From NCBI RefSeq assembly GCF_017599305.1, contig NZ_JAGFWR010000012.1, positions 62,001-126,000 of the forward strand: 64,000 nucleotides of DNA, given 5' to 3'. Of this stretch, positions 7,465 through 15,756 are shown in pieces. A program made the position numbers and the translations under genes. Position 1 is the stretch's first letter. Each line of letters opens with the position of its first letter. A model generated the notes under the pieces. That model worked only from the letters and a program-made list of their open reading frames with translations. It was not told where the DNA came from and did no database searches. This stretch comes from Micromonospora antibiotica (lineage in GTDB: Bacteria > Actinomycetota > Actinomycetes > Mycobacteriales > Micromonosporaceae).

Positions 7465-7833
7465 TCAGCTGAACGAGTCGCCGCAGGCGCAGGAGCTGCC
7501 CGCGTTGGGGTTGTCGATGGTGAAGCCCTGGGCGTCGATCCGGTCGGCGAAGTCGATGGTCGCCCCGGACAGGTAGGGGGCGCTCATCCGGTCGACGACG
7601 ACGCCGACACCGTCGAAGTCGGTGACGACGTCACCGTCGAGCGAACGCTCGTCGAAGAAGAGCTGGTACCGCAGGCCGGAGCAGCCACCCGGCTGCACCG
7701 CGACCCGGAGCCGCAGGTCGTCGCGGCCTTCCTGCTCGATCAGGGCCTTGACCTTCTGCGCCGCGACGTCGGTGAGGACGACGGAAGTAGGGGCCTGGGC
7801 CTCGGTCGAGTCGGTCTGCGCTGGCGTGGTCAC
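7465..7833 (-). CDS. erpA: Iron-sulfur cluster carrier/insertion protein, IscA/ErpA family
   Basis: A 122-residue A-type carrier that passes Fe-S clusters to apo-enzymes. The three ligand cysteines are present, in PGGCSGLRYQLFFDE (about residue 50) and the C-terminal SSCACGD. The ALIEQEGRDDLRLRV and FTIDNPNAGSSCACG segments are typical. The first 15 residues are a variable polar leader. The GTG start is preceded by AGGGAG at 8 nt. The M. tuberculosis counterpart is Rv2204c (from memory), next to adoK in the same order. Likely clients encoded in this window include NadA and LipA. Confidence 0.93.
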   Translation of the reverse strand: MTTPAQTDSTEAQAPTSVVLTDVAAQKVKALIEQEGRDDLRLRVAVQPGGCSGLRYQLFFDERSLDGDVVTDFDGVGVVVDRMSAPYLSGATIDFADRIDAQGFTIDNPNAGSSCACGDSFS

Positions 7834-8061
7834 GTGGAAATCTCCCTGCGCGGTATGGGTCCGGACACCCTGGTCAACAGCACGCGTCGCCCAGTGATTC
7901 CCGGTTTGGTCCAGCTTCGATGGTACGCCGCCCCGGCCGACCCCACCCGGCCGGCGTGATCGCCGCTCCAGGCCACCCGCACCACCCCCACCCGCCCGCG
8001 CCCACCCGGCGCACGTGTGAGTCGGTCGTACCCCGCTGTCCGGCCCACCCCGGTGGTCCGG

Positions 8062-9198
8062 TCAGCGGCTCCACTGACGGGCCAGTCGGGCACCGAGCGC
8101 CCGCAGCCCCTCGGCGGGCCGGCCCATCGCCGCCGCCACCCCGCCGCGTTCCTCACCACCGAAGTGGTCCACCAGGCTGTACGCCTCGGTCACCCCGGCG
8201 GAGGCTGCCTCCCGCCGGCCGGTGCTCACCCGACCCGCCAGCACCACGCAGGGCACCCCCCGGTCGCGGGCCGCCCCGGCCACCCCGGCGACCACCTTGC
8301 CGCGCAGCGACTGGTGGTCGAACGATCCCTCCCCGGTGATCACCAGATCGCAGTCGTCCAGCGCGGCTTCCAGCCCGATCGCCCGGCTGACCAGGTCGAT
8401 GCCGGATTCGCAGCGCCCGCCGAGGGCCAGGATCGCCGCGCCGAGGCCACCGGCCGCGCCGCCACCGGGCAACGTGCCCAGGCCGGGCGGGCAGCCGGGC
8501 AGGTCCCGTTCCAGCACCGCCGCCCACCGCTCCAGTGCGGCGTCGAGCAGCAACACGTCGGCCCGGTCGGCGCCCTTCTGCGGACCGTAGACGTTGCTCG
8601 CGCCGTGCAGGCCGAGCAGCGGGTTGTCCACGTCGGTGGCGGCGACCAGGGTCACCCCGCGCAGTCGGGGGACGCCGTCGAGGGCGGCGACGGCGGTCAG
8701 CGCCGCACCGCCGTACGGCAGGGCCCGGCCGGCGTCGTCGAGCGGGGTCGCGCCGAGCGCGGTGAACAGGCCGGCCCCGCCGTCGTTGGTGCCGGAGCCG
8801 CCCAGCCCGATCACCACCGTCCGGGCCCCGTGCTCCACGGCGGCGGCGACCAGCGCGCCGAGGCCGTACGAGGTGGCGGCCTTCGGGTCCCGCTCGGCGG
8901 CGGCCAGCAGGTGCAGCCCGCAGGCCTGGGCGCTCTCCAGGTAGCCGACACCGTCGGCGGTGAGCAGGATCTCACCGGTGACGGGCCGGCCCAGCGGGTC
9001 GACCGTGGGGACCGGCACCCGCCGCCCGTCGAGAGCGTCGGCGAGCACCGTGACGAAGCCCGGCCCGCCGTCGGCGAGGGGACGGATGAGCAGCTCGCCG
9101 GCGTCGTCCACCTCGCGCCAGCCGGCGGCGACGGCCGCCGCCACCTCGGGCGCTTCCAGGGTGCCGGCGAACTTGTCGGGACAGAGCAGCACGCGCAT
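8062..9198 (-). CDS. Glycerate kinase, GlxK family
   Basis: A 378-residue enzyme that phosphorylates glycerate to a phosphoglycerate. Family motifs are in order: MRVLLCPDKFAGTLEAPEVA at the N-terminus, PLADGGPGFVTVL, VIGLGGSGTNDGGAG (about residue 130), VATDVDNPLLG, ASNVYGPQKGA and ITGEGSFDHQSLRGKVVAGVA near the C-terminus. The canonical N-terminal motif fixes the start at 9198; an 88-residue in-frame extension upstream lacks family character and would overlap the divergent nadA start. The M. tuberculosis counterpart is Rv2205c (from memory). Confidence 0.93.
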   Translation of the reverse strand: MRVLLCPDKFAGTLEAPEVAAAVAAGWREVDDAGELLIRPLADGGPGFVTVLADALDGRRVPVPTVDPLGRPVTGEILLTADGVGYLESAQACGLHLLAAAERDPKAATSYGLGALVAAAVEHGARTVVIGLGGSGTNDGGAGLFTALGATPLDDAGRALPYGGAALTAVAALDGVPRLRGVTLVAATDVDNPLLGLHGASNVYGPQKGADRADVLLLDAALERWAAVLERDLPGCPPGLGTLPGGGAAGGLGAAILALGGRCESGIDLVSRAIGLEAALDDCDLVITGEGSFDHQSLRGKVVAGVAGAARDRGVPCVVLAGRVSTGRREAASAGVTEAYSLVDHFGGEERGGVAAAMGRPAEGLRALGARLARQWSR

Positions 9199-9292
9199 GC
9201 CCAGAGTGTGGCAGGCCACATCGGCGCGGGGCAGTGTGGCAGCCCACACCGGCAGCGGTCGTGCGAACGCCCCGTTGTGGGACCATGAGGAC

Positions 9293-10492
9293 GTGACTTC
9301 GACCTGGGTGGAACCCTCCAACACGGCGACCGCGCTGCTGCTCCTCGGCCGCGGCAGCGACCCCGCCACCGAGCGTGGCGTGGAGTGTCCGGGAGACCTG
9401 CCGGCGCCGAGCGACCCGGACCTGGTGGCCCGGGCGGCGGCGGCGAAGGCCGCGCTGGGCACGAAGGTGTTCGTTCTCGGCCACCACTACCAGCGCGACG
9501 AGGTGATCCAGTTCGCCGACGTCACCGGCGACTCGTTCAAGCTGGCCCGGGAGGCGGCGGCCCGCCCCGACGCGGAGTACATCGTCTTCTGCGGCGTGCA
9601 CTTCATGGCCGAGAGCGCGGACATCCTCACCACCGACGCGCAGCGGGTGATCCTGCCCGACCTGGCGGCCGGTTGCTCGATGGCCGACATGGCGGTGCTG
9701 TCGCAGGTCGAGCGGGCCTGGGAGGTGCTGACCGACCTGGGCGTCGCGGCGGACACCGTGCCGGTGACATACATGAACTCCTCGGCGGACATCAAGGGCT
9801 TCGTCGGCCGCAACGGTGGTGTGGTCTGCACCTCGTCGAACGCCAAGCGGGCGCTGGACTGGGCGTACGCGCAGGGTTCGAAGGTGCTGTTCCTGCCCGA
9901 CCAGCACCTGGGCCGCAACACGGCGGTGCTGGAGATGGGCTACTCGCTCGACGACTGCGTGCTCTACGACCCGCACAAGCCGAACGGTGGGCTCACCGCC
10001 GAGGAGCTGCGCGACGCCAAGATGATCCTGTGGCGCGGGCACTGCTCGGTGCACGGCCGGTTCACCCTGGACAGCGTGCAGGACGTCCGGGCCCGGGTGC
10101 CCGGGGTCAACGTGCTGGTGCACCCGGAGTGCCGGCACGAGGTGGTCACCGCCGCCGACCAGGTCGGTTCGACGGAGTACATCATCAAGGCGATCGAGGC
10201 GGCACCGGCCGGCTCGGCGTGGGCGGTCGGCACCGAGCTGAACCTGGTCCGCCGGCTGGCGCTGGCCCACCCCGACAAGCAGATCATGTTCCTGGACAAG
10301 GCGGTCTGCTACTGCTCCACGATGAACCGGATCGACCTGCCGCACCTGGTCTGGGCGTTGGAGGAGCTGGTCGCCGGCCGGGTGGTCAACCAGATCACCG
10401 TCGACGCGGACACCGCGCACCACGCCCGGGTGGCGCTGGACCAGATGCTCGCGCTGCCGGGTGCCGACACCCCGCCGCCCGCCGCAACCTGA
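9293..10492 (+). CDS. nadA: Quinolinate synthase A
   Basis: A 399-residue enzyme that condenses iminoaspartate with dihydroxyacetone phosphate to quinolinate in de novo NAD synthesis. It needs a [4Fe-4S] cluster. Candidate ligand cysteines are in FCGVHFMAESADIL, HPECRHEV and DKAVCYCSTMN. VLGHHYQRDEVIQFAD, YMNSSADIKGF and PDQHLGRNT are family motifs. The GTG at 9293 begins VTSTWVEPSNTATALLLLG. nadB and nadC are not adjacent, so it appears as a single gene, divergent from glycerate kinase. Confidence 0.95.
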   Translation: MTSTWVEPSNTATALLLLGRGSDPATERGVECPGDLPAPSDPDLVARAAAAKAALGTKVFVLGHHYQRDEVIQFADVTGDSFKLAREAAARPDAEYIVFCGVHFMAESADILTTDAQRVILPDLAAGCSMADMAVLSQVERAWEVLTDLGVAADTVPVTYMNSSADIKGFVGRNGGVVCTSSNAKRALDWAYAQGSKVLFLPDQHLGRNTAVLEMGYSLDDCVLYDPHKPNGGLTAEELRDAKMILWRGHCSVHGRFTLDSVQDVRARVPGVNVLVHPECRHEVVTAADQVGSTEYIIKAIEAAPAGSAWAVGTELNLVRRLALAHPDKQIMFLDKAVCYCSTMNRIDLPHLVWALEELVAGRVVNQITVDADTAHHARVALDQMLALPGADTPPPAAT

Positions 10493-10499
10493 TCACCTA

Positions 10500-10566
10500 C
10501 GGTCACCGCCGAGGTACGGGAACGTACCGGATTCGCCGGTTCGTTCCGTAACCCGTGCGGTGACCG
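10500..10566. other. Nested inverted repeat after nadA
   Basis: A 10-bp outer arm, CGGTCACCGC at 10500-10509, pairs with 10557-10566. Inside lie TACGGGAACG and CGTTCCGTA, which also pair apart from one extra G, plus a local GGTAC...GTACC hairpin. It starts 8 nt after the nadA stop, so termination is the simplest role, but a protein site upstream of murA is possible. A TATGCT at about 10589 could be a promoter element. Confidence 0.6.
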
Positions 10567-10731
10567 ATTCCTATTTCGTCACGGAGGGCTATGCTGCCGG
10601 GGCGACGTACCACGGGGACCGTTTTGAGCCGGCCCCGTCCCGGGTAGCTGGACAGCTCGTACCGGACAGCTGGACAGCATGCCCCATCATCGACTCACCC
10701 CGCACCACCCGACACGCGCTGGAGGTTTGCG

Positions 10732-12087
10732 TTGACGGACGACGTCCTGGTCGTACACGGAGGTACCCCGCTCGAAGGGCGGATCCGCGTGCGCGGCGCG
10801 AAGAACCTGGTCTCCAAGGCGATGGTCGCGGCCCTGCTGGGCGACTCGCCCAGCCGGCTGTTCGACGTCCCCAAGATCCGTGACGTCGAGGTGGTCCGCG
10901 GGCTGCTCGGCCTGCACGGGGTGAAGGTGACCGACGGCACCGAGGACGGCGAGCTGGTCTTCGACCCGTCCAACGTCGAGAGCGCCAGCACCGACCAGAT
11001 CAACGTGCACGCCGGGTCCAGCCGGATCCCGATCCTGTTCTGCGGCCCGCTGCTGCACCGGCTCGGCCACGCGTTCATCCCCGACCTGGGCGGCTGCCAC
11101 ATCGGCCCCCGCCCGATCGACTTCCACCTCCAGGCGCTGCGCGAGTTCGGCGCGACGGTGGAGAAGACCCCCGAGGGTCTGCACCTGTCCGCACCCAACG
11201 GGCTGCACGGCACGAAGTTCGCCCTGCCGTACCCGAGCGTCGGCGCGACCGAGCAGGTGCTGCTGACCGCGGTGATGGCCGAGGGCGTCACCGAGCTGCG
11301 TAACGCCGCCGTCGAGCCCGAGATCATCGACCTGATCTGCATCCTGCAGAAGATGGGCGCGATCATCAAGGTGCACACCGACCGGGTGATCGAGATCCAG
11401 GGCGTCAAGCGGCTGCACGGCTACAGCCACCGGCCGATCCCGGACCGGATCGAGGCGGCGAGCTGGGCGGCGGCGGCGCTGGCCACCCGGGGTCACGTCG
11501 AGGTGCTCGGCGCGCAGCAGGCCGACATGATGACCTTCCTCAACATCTTCCGCTCCGTCGGTGGCGAGTACGAGGTCACCGACGCCCGGCCGCCGAAGCT
11601 CAGCGACCCGGGCCAGGAGGGCGGCATCCGGTTCTGGCACCCCGGCGGTGAGCTGAACGCGGTGGCGCTGGAGACCGACGTGCACCCCGGCTTCATGACC
11701 GACTGGCAGCAGCCCCTCGTCGTGGCGCTGACCCAGGCCCGGGGCCTGTCGATCGTCCACGAGACGGTCTACGAGCAGCGGCTGGGCTACACCGAGGCGC
11801 TGAACACGATGGGCGCCAACATCCAGGTCTACCGGGACTGCCTCGGCGGCACCCCGTGCCGGTTCGGCCGACGCAACTTCAAGCACTCCGCGGTGATCGC
11901 CGGCCCGAGCAAGCTGCACGCCGCCGACCTGGTCATCCCGGACCTGCGGGCCGGGTTCAGCCACCTGATCGCGGCACTCGCCGCCGAGGGCACCTCCCGG
12001 GTGTACGGCGTCGACCTGATCAACCGGGGCTACGAGGACTTCGAGGCCAAGCTGGCCAGCCTCGGCGCGCACGTCGAACGGCCGTAA
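10732..12087 (+). CDS. murA: UDP-N-acetylglucosamine 1-carboxyvinyltransferase (MurA-like)
   Basis: A 451-residue enolpyruvyl transferase that adds PEP to UDP-GlcNAc, the first committed step of peptidoglycan synthesis. Substrate residues are in RGAKNLVSKAM. The fosfomycin-target cysteine is kept in DLGGCHIGPRPIDFHLQAL (about residue 122), so fosfomycin sensitivity would be expected at this site. AASWAAAALATRG and WQQPLVVALTQA are typical. The sequence resembles the Streptomyces MurA I remember, with an extra dozen residues around TDARPPKLSDPGQEGG. The TTG start is preceded by GGAGG at 7 nt. Actinomycetes often carry two MurA paralogs, and I cannot tell whether this is the essential one. Confidence 0.9.
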   Translation: MTDDVLVVHGGTPLEGRIRVRGAKNLVSKAMVAALLGDSPSRLFDVPKIRDVEVVRGLLGLHGVKVTDGTEDGELVFDPSNVESASTDQINVHAGSSRIPILFCGPLLHRLGHAFIPDLGGCHIGPRPIDFHLQALREFGATVEKTPEGLHLSAPNGLHGTKFALPYPSVGATEQVLLTAVMAEGVTELRNAAVEPEIIDLICILQKMGAIIKVHTDRVIEIQGVKRLHGYSHRPIPDRIEAASWAAAALATRGHVEVLGAQQADMMTFLNIFRSVGGEYEVTDARPPKLSDPGQEGGIRFWHPGGELNAVALETDVHPGFMTDWQQPLVVALTQARGLSIVHETVYEQRLGYTEALNTMGANIQVYRDCLGGTPCRFGRRNFKHSAVIAGPSKLHAADLVIPDLRAGFSHLIAALAAEGTSRVYGVDLINRGYEDFEAKLASLGAHVERP

Positions 12088-12202
12088 CCGACCGTCCCCC
12101 CGGCGGCCCCGACCGCCACCCGACGGCCCCTGTGGGCCCGTTCGACCCGCTCCACCGAGCGCCCGGTGCACCCGTGATGTGCACCGGGCGCCGTCGGGTG
12201 GC

Positions 12203-12208
12203 TACCCT
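12203..12208 (+). promoter_or_regulatory. Leaderless -10 box of the DUF3043 gene
   Basis: TACCCT lies 7 nt before the GTG at 12216. Confidence 0.5.
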
Positions 12209-12215
12209 TCACCTC

Positions 12216-12821
12216 GTGCCGTCGCTGTTTCGCCGCAAGTCCGCCGACTCCGACTCCTCCGCCACCGCCACGGTGGTGACCGAGGAGCCATCCGCCGCAC
12301 GCCCCCGGGGCTACACCCCGAGCAAGAAGGAACTGGGCGTCGAGACCCCGAAACGGCCGGTCGCCGGCCGCCGGCCGGCCGGTCCGATCCGGCCGCTGAC
12401 CAAGGAGGAAGCCCGGGAGCAGCGCCGCAAGGCGCGCACCGAGGCGGCCGCCGAGTTCCGCCGCGAGGGCGGCCCCCGGGACCGGGGGCCGGAGCGGTTG
12501 CTGGCCCGCAACGTCGTCGACTCGCGGCGGACGATCGGCACCTGGTTCTTCGGTGGCGCGTTGATCGTGCTGATCGGGTCGAACGCCGCGATGCCGCAGG
12601 CGATCCGGCTCGCCTCCAACGTCGTGTGGGGGGCGCTCGCGCTCGGCGTGGTGATCGACTCGGTGCTGATCTCCCGCCGGATCAAGAAGCTGGTGCGGGA
12701 GCGCCACCCCAACAGCGGTGAGCGGATGGGTTCGCTCTACCTCTACGCGATCATGCGGTCGATCACCTTCCGCCGGATGCGCGCCCCGGCACCCCGGGTG
12801 AACATCGGCGACCCGATCTGA
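12216..12821 (+). CDS. DUF3043 membrane protein
   Basis: A 201-residue protein of unknown function found across Actinobacteria (Rv2206 in M. tuberculosis, from memory). It begins VPSLFRRKSADS and contains a basic, disordered first half with the conserved RGYTPSKKELGVETPKR motif. Two membrane helices follow, at about 115-132 and 138-155, and the C-terminus has ERMGSLYLYAIMRSITFRRMRAPAPRVNIGD. The charged flanks suggest a cytoplasmic N-terminus. It is placed after murA, as expected for the conserved gene order, but the order alone gives no function. Confidence 0.88.
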   Translation: MPSLFRRKSADSDSSATATVVTEEPSAARPRGYTPSKKELGVETPKRPVAGRRPAGPIRPLTKEEAREQRRKARTEAAAEFRREGGPRDRGPERLLARNVVDSRRTIGTWFFGGALIVLIGSNAAMPQAIRLASNVVWGALALGVVIDSVLISRRIKKLVRERHPNSGERMGSLYLYAIMRSITFRRMRAPAPRVNIGDPI

Positions 12822-12832
12822 CCGACGTCACC

Positions 12833-12863
12833 CGACGGCCCCGCCCCGGTGGCGGGGCCGTCG
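12833..12863. terminator. Hairpin terminator, DUF3043 / ABC operon
   Basis: A perfect 13-bp stem CGACGGCCCCGCC (12833-12845 with 12851-12863) closes a 5-nt loop, 11 nt after the DUF3043 stop. It also lies downstream of the ABC ATPase gene that runs in from the opposite side. Confidence 0.85.
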
Positions 12864-12934
12864 TCGTGTCCGGTAGCCGTCGTCGCGTCCGGTGCTCGGG
12901 ACGGCGGGCGGGAGCGGGGCCGGTCCGGGACCGG

Positions 12935-13915
12935 TCACGACGGGCGGCGCGGGTCGGGGGCCGGGCTGCGGTAGAGCCGGGCCACCACGTCCTCGATGTC
13001 CGGTTCGACGATCGAGACGTCACGCAGCGCGGCCAGCCCGGCCAGCGCGGAGACCACCTCCGCCACCCCCGCCGACTCCAACGCGTAGACCAACCGGCGG
13101 CCGTCGGCCTCGACCCGGTGCAGCGGTGCCCCCACCGGCTGCGGCGGCGTCGACAACGGGGCGTCCAACTCGGCGACGACCAGCCGACGGGAACCGTAGC
13201 GGGCGTGCAGGGCGGCGATCGAACCGTCGTGCACCACCCGGCCGTGGTCGACCACCACCAGCCGGGCGCAGAGCCGCTCGATGTCGGCCAGGTCGTGGGT
13301 GGTCAGCACCAGCGTGGTGTCGCCGGCCCGGCCCAACTCGGCGAGGAACCCCCGGACCGCCTGCTTGCTCACCACGTCCAGCCCGATGGTCGGCTCGTCG
13401 AGGAAGAGCACCTGCGGGCCGTGCAGCAGCGCCGCGGTCAACTCGCCGCGCATCCGCTGCCCCAGCGACAACTGCCGCACCGGGGTGTCCAGGAAGGCGT
13501 CCAGGTCGAGCAGGTCACGACAGCGGCGCAGCCGGGCGGCGTGGTCGGCGGCGGGCACCCGGTAGAGGTGGCGCAACAGGTCGAACGAGTCACCCAGCGG
13601 CAGGTCCCACCACAACTGGGACCGCTGGCCGAAGACCACCCCGATGCGCAGCGCCAGCCGGGTCCGGTCGGCGACCGGGCGCAAGCCGCAGACCCGGGCC
13701 TGACCCGCCGACGGGCTCAGCACCCCGGTGAGCATCTTCAGGGTGGTCGACTTGCCCGCCCCGTTCGGGCCGATGTAGCCGAGCATCTCGCCCTGCTCCA
13801 CCCGCAGGTCGATGCCGTCCACGGCGGTGACCGTCCGCTTCTCCCGGCGTAGCCGGCCCACCTTCACCCGTACCGTGAACTCCTTGCGTAGCCCGTCCAG
13901 TTCGATGACGCTCAT
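12935..13915 (-). CDS. ABC transporter ATP-binding protein (ABC-2 exporter)
   Basis: A 326-residue ATPase. Walker A is GPNGAGKST (about residue 50), the Q-loop region is GVVFGQRSQLWWDLPLGDSF, the signature is LSLGQRMRGEL (an RMR variant of LSGGQ, common in this exporter family), Walker B is VLFLDEPTIGLD, and the H-loop is LTTHD. The ATG at 13915 overlaps the permease stop as ATGA. The last 100 residues form an accessory domain typical of drug- and lipid-type ABC-2 exporters. It is the third gene of a permease-permease-ATPase operon; the substrate is unknown. Confidence 0.92.
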   Translation of the reverse strand: MSVIELDGLRKEFTVRVKVGRLRREKRTVTAVDGIDLRVEQGEMLGYIGPNGAGKSTTLKMLTGVLSPSAGQARVCGLRPVADRTRLALRIGVVFGQRSQLWWDLPLGDSFDLLRHLYRVPAADHAARLRRCRDLLDLDAFLDTPVRQLSLGQRMRGELTAALLHGPQVLFLDEPTIGLDVVSKQAVRGFLAELGRAGDTTLVLTTHDLADIERLCARLVVVDHGRVVHDGSIAALHARYGSRRLVVAELDAPLSTPPQPVGAPLHRVEADGRRLVYALESAGVAEVVSALAGLAALRDVSIVEPDIEDVVARLYRSPAPDPRRPS

Positions 13916-14739
13916 GACCCCGTACTCCGGTAGTGGCGGATGCCGGTGCGCCAGGCCGTCGCCGCGAGCGCGGCGGCGACCAGCGCCACCGCCGGCGCCG
14001 CCCAGCCGGCCCACGACGGCAGGCCGAGCGGGTCGGCTCGGCCCAGCAGCGCCAGCGCCGGCTGGTAACTGACGAAGGCGAACCCCAGGCCGTACGCGAA
14101 GGCGGCCCGGAACCACCCGTCGAAGATGGTCACCGGGTACGTGGTGAAGTCCCGCCCGCCGTAGGTGACCGAGTTGGCCAGCTCACCGGAGTCCACCCAC
14201 CAGAACGACACGGTGGCGGTCGCCACGAAGAGCGACCCGAAGAAGACCACCCCGGCCAGCGGGGCGACCACCGCCAACGCCACCCGGGCCGGCGTCCAGT
14301 CGATCCCGGCCGAGGTCAGCGCCACCACCAGCACGCCCACCCCGAACACGCCCCGGGACACCTTGCGCAGCGGCAGGTTCATCAGCAGCAGTTGGGGCAG
14401 CGCGCCGAGCGGGCGCAGCAGCACCGCGTCGAACAGGCCGGTCCGCACGTGGGTGGGCAGCCGCTCGATGTTGCCTACCAGCAGGTCCGCCACCGCGAAG
14501 GCGCTGGCCGACAGCCCCACCATCACCAGCGTCTCGCGCAGCGTGAACCCGCCCAACTCCCGGGTCACCCCGTAGATCACCAGGACCGTGACCACGTCGA
14601 ACACGGTGGCCCCCACGTTGCCCAGCAGGTCCAGCAGGAACGATGCCCGGTACGCCGTCTGCGACCGGGCCTGCGCCCCGAGCAGCGCCCGGTACGCCCG
14701 CAACGTCCCACCCGGCCGGACCGCCTCGCCGGTGCACAC
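13912..14739 (-). CDS. ABC-2 type permease, second subunit
   Basis: A roughly 275-residue permease with six hydrophobic segments, of the ABC-2/DUF990 family (LRAYRALLGAQARSQTAYRASFLLDLLGNVGATVFDVVTVLVIYGV). The family forms a heterodimeric pore with the preceding gene product. The start is uncertain: GTG 14739 follows GAGCAGGGG directly, and GTG 14754 would overlap the upstream stop; both give the same core. The gene overlaps the ATPase start by 4 nt. Confidence 0.85.
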   Translation of the reverse strand: MCTGEAVRPGGTLRAYRALLGAQARSQTAYRASFLLDLLGNVGATVFDVVTVLVIYGVTRELGGFTLRETLVMVGLSASAFAVADLLVGNIERLPTHVRTGLFDAVLLRPLGALPQLLLMNLPLRKVSRGVFGVGVLVVALTSAGIDWTPARVALAVVAPLAGVVFFGSLFVATATVSFWWVDSGELANSVTYGGRDFTTYPVTIFDGWFRAAFAYGLGFAFVSYQPALALLGRADPLGLPSWAGWAAPAVALVAAALAATAWRTGIRHYRSTGS

Positions 14740-14746
14740 CCCCTGC

Positions 14747-15595
14747 TCAACCACCCTGCACCACCAGCCGACGTTCGGCCCGCCGCTGCACCAGCCGGCA
14801 GGCGGCCAGCACCAGCACCGCCCAGCCGAGCTGGAGCGCGACCAGGCCGACCTGGACGGCCGGCGGATCCCGCTCCACCAGCACGTCCAGCGGGGTCTGC
14901 AGCAGGCTCGGGAACGGGGTGCCACACCACAGCACCAGTTGCAGCCACTCCGGCAGAAACCGCAACGGGAAGTAGAGCCCGGCCAGCACCCCCGACCCGA
15001 GGGTCCACAGCAGCAACGGACCCCGCGCGTCCTGCCACCAGTACGCGGTGGCGTTGACCAGGAACCGGCAACCGAAGCAGAGCACCACGGCGGTCACCAC
15101 GGAGACCACGAAGAGCCCGACGGTGGGCCACCGCGACGGCAGGCAGACGTCGAAGAACAACGGCCCCACCAGGACCGGCGGCAGCAGCCGGGCCAGCGCC
15201 GCGTAGCCGGCCCGACCCAGGTCGGTGGCGAGGTAGCTGGTCACCGGGTGCACGGGGCGGAGCAGGTCGGCGGCCACGTCACCGGTGCGGATCCGGTCGG
15301 CCAGGTCGCTCCAGCCCCAGAGCAGCACCACGGCGAGCAGCCCCTGCCCCACCCAGACGAAGGTGGCGAGCTGGGCCCGGTCGTACCCGCCGACGGTCCC
15401 GGAACCGGCCGCGGCCAGCAGCACCGCGCAGCGCAGGAAGCCGAACACGGTGTTGGTCACGACACCGGCCACGGCCGCCTGCCGGTAGGTGGAGTAACGA
15501 CGGAAGCCGGCCCGGGATAAAGCCCCGAATGTCCGGAACCATCGGGTAACGTTTGCGCTCGTGGCAGGTGCCACAGTGGCGGTGACCGAGCCCAC
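14747..15595 (-). CDS. ABC-2 type permease, first subunit
   Basis: A 282-residue permease of the ABC-2/DUF990 family. FRTFGALSRAGFRRYSTYRQAAVAGVVTNTVFGFLR is the characteristic first amphipathic helix and membrane segment. DLADRIRTGDVAADLLRPVHPVTSYL is the cytoplasmic coupling loop. Six membrane segments can be counted. The GTG start has a strong ribosome site (AAGGAGG, 9 nt). It is the promoter-proximal gene of the exporter operon, divergent from the giant WG-repeat protein across 161 bp. Confidence 0.88.
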   Translation of the reverse strand: MGSVTATVAPATSANVTRWFRTFGALSRAGFRRYSTYRQAAVAGVVTNTVFGFLRCAVLLAAAGSGTVGGYDRAQLATFVWVGQGLLAVVLLWGWSDLADRIRTGDVAADLLRPVHPVTSYLATDLGRAGYAALARLLPPVLVGPLFFDVCLPSRWPTVGLFVVSVVTAVVLCFGCRFLVNATAYWWQDARGPLLLWTLGSGVLAGLYFPLRFLPEWLQLVLWCGTPFPSLLQTPLDVLVERDPPAVQVGLVALQLGWAVLVLAACRLVQRRAERRLVVQGG

Positions 15596-15756
15596 GCCGC
15601 TACCCTCCTTCCGCAGCCCCGCCGTGCCGGACGGGGGACTCTACCGGCATCCCGGAGCGCCCCGCACGACAATTTGCAACGAGGTGACACCGCCGTGAGC
15701 GAGCGACGCGAGCCGGGCATCGGACCGCGCCGCACGCGTGGCCACGGAGCCCCCCG

